Shown: one piece after another, positions 58,945-64,000 of the stretch
Position numbering within the stretch: the first letter of the stretch is position 1
Layout: each line of letters begins with the position of its first letter
Assembly: GCA_947176065.1 (NCBI GenBank)
Contig: CAMWPB010000006.1
Location: forward strand, 1 to 64,000
Length of the DNA stretch: 64,000 nucleotides
DNA from: an uncultured Lachnospiraceae bacterium
Lineage (GTDB): Bacteria; Bacillota; Clostridia; Lachnospirales; Lachnospiraceae
Direction: 5' to 3'
Program-made: the position numbers and the translations under genes
Notes under the pieces: generated by a model
Told to the model about the DNA's origin: nothing
What the model saw: the letters and a program-made list of their open reading frames with translations, nothing else
The model's database searches: none

Positions 58945-60000
58945 ATGCCGACAATACAGGAGATTATGCGGACGGCCAATGACGCCGGCGCATCAGATGT
59001 ACATATCACAGTGGGAATACCGCCAAAGATGCGCGTCAACGGGAACCTGATTACGATGGAGTATCCAAGGATGCTGCCGCAGGACACGCTGACGGTCGCC
59101 TATTCTATTATGAGTGATGTGCAGAGGGAACGTTTTGATGAGCGGGGAGAGTATGATATGTCCTTCTCGATCCCGGAGCTGGGAAGATACCGTGTCAATG
59201 TCTACAAGCAGAGAGGGTCTGCGGCCCTGGCGCTGCGTCTGGTGGGTACGGTGGTTCCGGCACCGGAGAAGCTGGGCGTGCCGGAGTCCGTTATCAACCT
59301 TTATGAGCGCAAGCGTGGTCTGATTCTCGTGACAGGCCCTACGGGAAGCGGTAAGTCCACTACGCTGGCGGCTATTATTGACAAAATCAATAATAACAGG
59401 GACGCCCATGTGATTACGCTGGAAGACCCGATTGAGTATCTGCATCAGCATAAGATGGCGATGGTGAACCAGAGAGAAATCGGTTTGGATTCCCAGAACT
59501 ATGCCAATGCCCTGAGAGCGGCGCTGCGTGAGGACCCGGATGTTATTCTGGTCGGTGAGATGCGCGATTTTGAAACCATAAGCGTTGCGATCACGGCGGC
59601 GGAGACCGGGCACCTTGTGCTGTCCACCCTGCATACCATCGGCGCAGCCAGTACCGTGGACCGTGTGATCGACGTGTTTCCGCCCCATCAGCAGCAGCAG
59701 ATCAGAGTGCAGCTGGCGAATGTTTTGGAGGCCGTAATTTCCCAGCAGCTCATACCTACCATGGACGGCATGGGCCGTGTGGCGGCCTTTGAGGTTATGC
59801 ATGCGAACCATGCGGTCAGGAACCTGATCCGCGAGGGAAAGTCGCATCAGCTGGCCTCTGTCATGCAGACCAACCGCAAGATGGGAATGATTACCATGGA
59901 CGACGCGATCATACAACTGTTTTACGAGGGAAAGATCGACCGGGAGATGGCCATACAGTTCGCGCAGGATCCCGACGGGATGCAGAATAAAGTGATGTAA
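58945..60000 (+). CDS. pilT: Type IV pilus retraction ATPase PilT
   Basis: A hexameric ATPase that drives pilus depolymerisation and twitching. The 351 residues have the N-terminal PAS-like domain (ASDVHITVGIPPKMRVNG), Walker A GPTGSGKST, the Asp box ITLEDPIEYLH, Walker B ALREDPDVILVGEMRD, and the His box ETGHLVLSTLHT. The PilT signature before the C-terminus (AIIQLFYEGKI) is present. GGAGGGGG precedes the ATG. It lies 37 bp from the HD gene and 38 bp from pilB. Confidence 0.95.
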   Translation: MPTIQEIMRTANDAGASDVHITVGIPPKMRVNGNLITMEYPRMLPQDTLTVAYSIMSDVQRERFDERGEYDMSFSIPELGRYRVNVYKQRGSAALALRLVGTVVPAPEKLGVPESVINLYERKRGLILVTGPTGSGKSTTLAAIIDKINNNRDAHVITLEDPIEYLHQHKMAMVNQREIGLDSQNYANALRAALREDPDVILVGEMRDFETISVAITAAETGHLVLSTLHTIGAASTVDRVIDVFPPHQQQQIRVQLANVLEAVISQQLIPTMDGMGRVAAFEVMHANHAVRNLIREGKSHQLASVMQTNRKMGMITMDDAIIQLFYEGKIDREMAIQFAQDPDGMQNKVM

Positions 60001-60038
60001 ACTTTGCCGCGTGAAACGGTTCCGGTAGGGAGGAAACT

Positions 60039-61733
60039 ATGGACTATAAAAGAAAAAAAATGCGTCTGGGTGACGTGCTCGTACAAAACGGCGTTATTAC
60101 GGAGGAGGATCTGCAAAGAGGACTGGAACGTCAGAAGGGCAGCGGCCGTAAACTGGGCGAAACGCTGGTGGATGAAGGCATTGCTACCGAGGAAAATATC
60201 GCCAGAGCGCTGAGTAAACAGTTCCATTATGACATGGTGGATCTGCAGAACACCGAGATACCGCAGGAAATTCTGGATCTTGTGCCCGCGAATGTCTTAA
60301 AGAAGCACCGGGCGATTCCTTTTGAGTATTCGCCGGATAACATGAACGTGCTCCGTGTAGCCATGTCTGATCCTATGGACATTGGGGCGATGGACGATAT
60401 CAATATCATCACGAATCTGCAGGTAGAGCCTGTGGTTGCCACTATGGGCAGCGTTATGCTGGCAATAGACCGGTATTACGGACAGGCGGAGGTAAATTCT
60501 GCTCTGGAGGAGTACACCAGAGAAAAAGAGAGCCAGATGATCGAGCAGGAGGATATGTACAGTGAGGATGTTAACAACTCCCCCATTGTGCAGCTTGTCA
60601 AGGGCATGATCGATCAGGCTGTCAGACAGCGTGCCTCCGATATTCATATTGAGCCGATGGAGAGACAGGTGCGGATTCGTTACCGTATCGACGGTGCGCT
60701 CTATGAGAAAGCGGTTTACAGCATCCGGCTTCTGCCGGCGATTGTAGCGCGTATCAAGATTATCGGCGGCATGGATATCTCCGAGAAGAGAAAGCCTCAG
60801 GACGGCCGTATCACCCAGATCGTGGACAGAAAAGAGTTTGATATCCGTGTGTCTATTCTGCCGACGGTCTACGGCGAGAAGATCGTTATGCGTCTTACTT
60901 CCAAAAACGCGCTGACAAAGGAGAAGAGCCAGCTCGGCTTAAAACCCGATGAACTGAAAAAATTTGACCATATATTAAAGAACCCGCACGGAATCCTGCT
61001 GGTAACGGGTCCTACGGGAAGCGGTAAGTCCACCACCCTGTATACGGCTCTCAGCGAGCTGAATAAGGAGGACGTGAACATTATTACCGTGGAGGACCCG
61101 GTGGAGGCGAATATCGACGGCATCAATCAGGTGCAGGTCAACAACAAGGCGAATCTGACGTTCGCATCCGCCCTGCGTTCGATCCTGCGACAGGACCCGG
61201 ATATCATTATGATTGGTGAGATCAGAGATCAGGAGACTGCCTCCATCGCCGTTCAGGCTTCGATTACAGGCCATCTGGTGGTTTCGACCCTGCACACCAA
61301 CTCCGCCGCCAGCACCATTACCCGTCTGGCGGATATGGGGATTGAGCCGTATCTGATAGCGGACTCCACGATAGGCGTCATTGCCCAGAGACTTGTGCGC
61401 AGGCTCTGCCCCGAGTGCAAGCGGCAGAAAAAAGCGGACGCAGAGGAACTGGAGCTTTTACAGCTTGAGCCGGATGCGGACGTGACGATCTACGAGCCCT
61501 GCGGCTGCCCGCGATGCGATGGCACCGGGTTTAAGGGGCGTATCGGCGTCTATGAGATCATGGAGGTGACCCAGCCCTTAAAATCCATCATCAGCAAGAA
61601 CGGTTCCGCGGAGGATATTAAGGAGAAGGCGTTGGAGGAGGGAATGAATACCCTGCGCATGAGCGCCACGAAATATGTGCTGGAGGGAATAACTTCTGTA
61701 CAGGAAATGATGCGGGTATCCTTTGATTTGTAG
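60039..61733 (+). CDS. pilB: Type IV pilus assembly ATPase PilB
   Basis: The extension motor of type IV pili (GspE superfamily). The 564 residues comprise the N1 domain (RLGDVLVQNGVITEEDLQRGLERQ), the second N-domain (ASDIHIEPMERQVRIRYRIDGALYE), Walker A GPTGSGKST, Walker B LRQDPDIIMIGEIRD, His box STLHTNSAAS and the tetracysteine zinc motif (CPECK...CGCPRCDGTGFKGR). GGGAGGAA precedes the ATG. The expected partners pilC, pilM-Q and pilin genes do not follow; the operon stops here and a remnant of a mobile gene comes next. Confidence 0.95.
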   Translation: MDYKRKKMRLGDVLVQNGVITEEDLQRGLERQKGSGRKLGETLVDEGIATEENIARALSKQFHYDMVDLQNTEIPQEILDLVPANVLKKHRAIPFEYSPDNMNVLRVAMSDPMDIGAMDDINIITNLQVEPVVATMGSVMLAIDRYYGQAEVNSALEEYTREKESQMIEQEDMYSEDVNNSPIVQLVKGMIDQAVRQRASDIHIEPMERQVRIRYRIDGALYEKAVYSIRLLPAIVARIKIIGGMDISEKRKPQDGRITQIVDRKEFDIRVSILPTVYGEKIVMRLTSKNALTKEKSQLGLKPDELKKFDHILKNPHGILLVTGPTGSGKSTTLYTALSELNKEDVNIITVEDPVEANIDGINQVQVNNKANLTFASALRSILRQDPDIIMIGEIRDQETASIAVQASITGHLVVSTLHTNSAASTITRLADMGIEPYLIADSTIGVIAQRLVRRLCPECKRQKKADAEELELLQLEPDADVTIYEPCGCPRCDGTGFKGRIGVYEIMEVTQPLKSIISKNGSAEDIKEKALEEGMNTLRMSATKYVLEGITSVQEMMRVSFDL

Positions 61734-61794
61734 GAATGTGGAAGTGCGGTTTGATAAATAAACGAAATTTCGTTAATAAATTTTATGAAAAAGC

Positions 61795-61823
61795 TTGACA
61801 AATCTTTGTCGAAGAGATATTCT
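61795..61823 (+). promoter_or_regulatory. Promoter upstream of the Rpn remnant
   Basis: TTGACA, 17 bases, TATTCT. Confidence 0.75.
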
Positions 61824-61833
61824 GATAATTAAG

Positions 61834-61917
61834 CAGCCGGTCATCATGGTGTATGGGGCCGGCTGTCTCTATAGGCGGATATTGTATCCGCATCAGTTAT
61901 TCTGGCAGATTCTGCCA
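61834..61917 (+). other. Leader with three consecutive hairpins
   Basis: CAGCCGG / CCGGCTG (about 61834-61866), GCGGATA-TTG-TATCCGC (61875-61891, perfect), and TGGCAG-ATT-CTGCCA (61903-61917, perfect), directly after a promoter. No T-run follows any of them. It may be a structured leader or a small RNA. Confidence 0.6.
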
Positions 61918-61973
61918 TAATTTCACAGACACAGGCAGGGTTTGCAGGACGGAAAGCAGGAGAAGAGGTTACG

Positions 61974-62240
61974 ATGAAATATGCAGTGAGTATGTATGTG
62001 GAGAGAGGACGATATGAAGGACGATATGAAGGACGACAAGAAGGACGGCAACGGGGTATACAGGAAGAAAAAATTCGCGGAGCAACAGCATTTGTAAAAG
62101 AATCTATACTGCAGAAGCAGTCTGAAGAATACATTATGGATATGCTGCAGACCTGTTTCCAGCTAAAAAAGGAGGCTGCCAACCTGTACCGGAAAGGATA
62201 TGAGAGTGGACGTAAAACAGAAATACCCGCTTTTACATAA
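61974..62240 (+). pseudogene. C-terminal remnant of an Rpn/PD-(D/E)XK family gene
   Basis: An 88-residue reading frame that matches only the C-terminal part of Lachnospiraceae Rpn-type proteins: repeated GRYEGRYEGRQEGRQRG followed by a helical end (KESILQKQSEEYIMDMLQTCFQLKKEAANLYRKG, residues 42-75). The nuclease domain is absent. The four-residue repeat is encoded by short tandem copies (GACGATATGAAG). A ribosome site (AGAGG) and start are present, so a short product may still be made. Its last 41 bases overlap the next gene in another frame. Confidence 0.65.
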
Positions 62241-64000
62241 AACAGGGGAAATACTGCTGGCGGCAGCAGGCAGGATAACGGCCTTGGCGGGAAAGGCAGA
62301 GACTTTTCCTGGTAGGGTACCGGAAATATTCGCGCTCTTGTTTTATGCGGCGGCGCATCTTGGCATGGCGCTTGTTCATGAGCCTTTCTTTGACGAGGCA
62401 GAGGCGTGGCAGATTGCGCGCTCGGTGACGCTTAAAACGCTGCTGTTTGAGACGACACATTACGAGGGACATCCGCCGCTTTGGCATTTGATTCTGATGC
62501 CGCTTGCAAAGGCGGGGGCACCATACGAGCTGTCCCGGACGCTTGTGAGTCTGGCGTTTATGGGAGCTGCGGTGTTTTTGCTTCTATGGTATGCGCCTTT
62601 TCCCAGACTGGTGCGGCTTCTGCTGCCGTTCACCTACTTTTTCTTTTACCAGTACGGTGTTATTTCCAGAGTGTACTGTGTGATGACGCTTGCGTTTGTG
62701 CTTTTGGCAATGGCTTACCGGCGAAGAAACGAGAAACCGGGCAGATATGTGATGGTTCTGGTTCTTTTGTGTGTAACGCAAGCCTATGGACTCGTTTTTG
62801 CGGGTGGGTTGGCGCTTGTTTGGCTGTGGGAGATTTGGAAAGAACAGCCGTGCGGCGTAACAGCCGAGCCGGGAGTTGGAGAATCCGGCGGACAGAAGTT
62901 TAAGAAACTGGTGTGCAGATACGGCGGTGACAGGCGGCTCCGATGGCTTGCGGTGCTTCTTGCGGTGGCACTTATTGTTATCTGGATGATTATGCCGAGG
63001 GCGGACACTTATGCCATGGTGTCCGCTACCCCGGAAACCATAAGAAATCCCTTTGTTGTGCGGCTGATTTATACCTTTTTTGTATTGCCGGCGGATGCGA
63101 TGTTGACGGATATCTATAGCGATCACATCATTCTTTCGCAGGTATTACTGATGCCTTCGGCGCTGGTCAGCGGTGCTTTTATAGGCATGTTGATTTTGGG
63201 AATAATTAGTTTTTATGGAAGAAAAAAGAGAACGACGCTTCTGTTCTTTCTGCCCTACAGTCTGTTTGCTGTTTTTTCTGCTGTTGCGTATTTTTCGCTT
63301 CATCATATCGGGATTGGACTGCTTTGGATGTGTTTCTGGTGCTGGGTCAACGCGGAAACTGGGGAAAGTGTGGGATGTACGGCGAGGCAGAGTGTGTCCG
63401 TGAGAAAGTGTGGAGCGTGCGGCAGAGTTGTGCCTGACCGGGAAATGCCGGAGGGGGATGCGGAGGCGGTGCGGTGTGCGGCGATTCTGCTCGGCACGCT
63501 GGCGATAGGCATCTCCCTGCTCTGGACCGGTGTGGCATGCAAATTAGATATTGCTAAAAACTATGCTCCGGGACGTAATGAGGCGGCGTTTATCAGGGAA
63601 CATCGTCTGGATCAGTATCGGATCATGACCGGCTGGATGATTACGTATGATGAGGAAGGGAATGTCAGGATGACGGATATTAATCAGTGTAATATGGCGG
63701 TAAATCTGGCACCTTATTTTGAACATAACCTGTTCTTTAATTTTAATGGCGGAAGGGATGACGGCAATTACATCACTCATATACATCCCTCTGAGGAGGA
63801 GACGCAGAAACAGTATGAGGCATGGAGAAAGGAGGGGGCGCCGCAGGTGCTCTGGATGCAGCCGGATATTTCGGCAGTTTATGGAGGGACGGTCAGTATG
63901 CGGGATTACGCGTTGGTTTATCAGCAGGATGCCTGGCAGATATGGAAAACAGGGGCGAGCTATTATGAAAGTGACATTCATGTACGGAGGGACTTACTGG
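62200..64000 (+). CDS. Polytopic membrane glycosyltransferase-like (GT-C) protein, 3' end cut by window
   Basis: An open frame runs from ATG 62200 past the end of the window (600 codons without a stop). About eight to ten hydrophobic helices are visible. The first extracytoplasmic loop has FFDEAEAWQIARS, an acidic motif like the catalytic Asp/Glu of GT-C fold transferases, followed by HYEGHPPLWHLIL, resembling the PMT/ArnT family. A large soluble region starts near residue 450 (DIAKNYAPGRNEAAFI). It may transfer sugars from a lipid carrier to surface polymers; this is inference from the fold. AAAGG lies just before the ATG with short spacing, so a later start is possible. Confidence 0.8.
   Translation, partial: MRVDVKQKYPLLHKTGEILLAAAGRITALAGKAETFPGRVPEIFALLFYAAAHLGMALVHEPFFDEAEAWQIARSVTLKTLLFETTHYEGHPPLWHLILMPLAKAGAPYELSRTLVSLAFMGAAVFLLLWYAPFPRLVRLLLPFTYFFFYQYGVISRVYCVMTLAFVLLAMAYRRRNEKPGRYVMVLVLLCVTQAYGLVFAGGLALVWLWEIWKEQPCGVTAEPGVGESGGQKFKKLVCRYGGDRRLRWLAVLLAVALIVIWMIMPRADTYAMVSATPETIRNPFVVRLIYTFFVLPADAMLTDIYSDHIILSQVLLMPSALVSGAFIGMLILGIISFYGRKKRTTLLFFLPYSLFAVFSAVAYFSLHHIGIGLLWMCFWCWVNAETGESVGCTARQSVSVRKCGACGRVVPDREMPEGDAEAVRCAAILLGTLAIGISLLWTGVACKLDIAKNYAPGRNEAAFIREHRLDQYRIMTGWMITYDEEGNVRMTDINQCNMAVNLAPYFEHNLFFNFNGGRDDGNYITHIHPSEEETQKQYEAWRKEGAPQVLWMQPDISAVYGGTVSMRDYALVYQQDAWQIWKTGASYYESDIHVRRDLL

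Overview
The window reads as chromosome of a spore-forming, motile or surface-adhering member of the Clostridia, most likely the family Lachnospiraceae. Sporulation genes (sigH, gpr, spoIIP, sigK), Firmicute-type Shine-Dalgarno sites (AGGAGG, GGAGG), a lysine riboswitch, a mini-RNase III beside cysS, a class III fructose-bisphosphatase and moderately GC-rich, purine-biased coding strands all point that way. The species cannot be fixed from sequence alone. There is no prophage, integron, CRISPR array or rRNA operon in the window; most of it is core chromosome.

Layout. 1-3.4 kb: coaX-coaBC (coenzyme A) and ispF (isoprenoids) facing sigH, then tRNA-Thr. 3.8-10.4 kb: a carbohydrate locus with a CUT1 ABC importer (lipoprotein plus two permeases), a convergent AraC regulator and a divergent GH3 glycosidase. 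10.7-11.7 kb: an AT-richer Rpn/PD-(D/E)XK transposase-like gene. 11.7-15.1 kb: cysE-cysS-mrnC-rlmB, a tightly overlapped operon. 15.2-20 kb: a repeat-bearing membrane-anchored SGNH hydrolase, a small coiled-coil protein and a class A PBP. 20.1-25.8 kb: yigZ-mgtE, a small protein, typA, an SSB-like protein and a BtuR-like ATPase. 25.8-30.1 kb: L-box riboswitch, dapA, a 196-bp palindromic element, dapB, fbp. 30.1-38.1 kb: a lipoprotein, an isolated eukaryotic-type hisA, a cold-shock gene, a large hybrid histidine kinase, a TrpR-like regulator, a DUF1836 protein with a stand-alone HPt, an orphan NMT1-type lipoprotein and tRNA-Gly. 38.1-50.7 kb: a repeat cluster, EamA transporter, MCP, YdjI-like SPFH protein, pcrA, a small acidic membrane protein, rlmD, degenerate GGDEF, a PurF-like paralogue without the catalytic cysteine, and YdjG- and YdjH-like membrane proteins. 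50.8-56.8 kb: the conserved rpsT / gpr-spoIIP-lepA-hemW block known from Bacillus subtilis. 57-61.7 kb: sigK, an HD-domain protein, pilT, pilB. 61.8-64 kb: an Rpn remnant and a GT-C-like membrane protein cut by the window edge.

The least ordinary content lies in short sequences and in odd paralogues. Three families of structured intergenic repeat are visible: (i) a two-hairpin element in four copies, with compensatory base changes between copies, three of which border the YdjG/H/I-like genes; (ii) a 44-45-bp element (three units at 38.2-38.4 kb, one at 30.75 kb), also with compensatory changes; (iii) a 196-bp imperfect palindrome between dapA and dapB. A run of ten Gs near the start of the AraC gene is a candidate contingency tract. 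The PurF paralogue lacking its N-terminal nucleophile and the B. subtilis ydjGHI-like genes split across 7 kb are the best leads at protein level.
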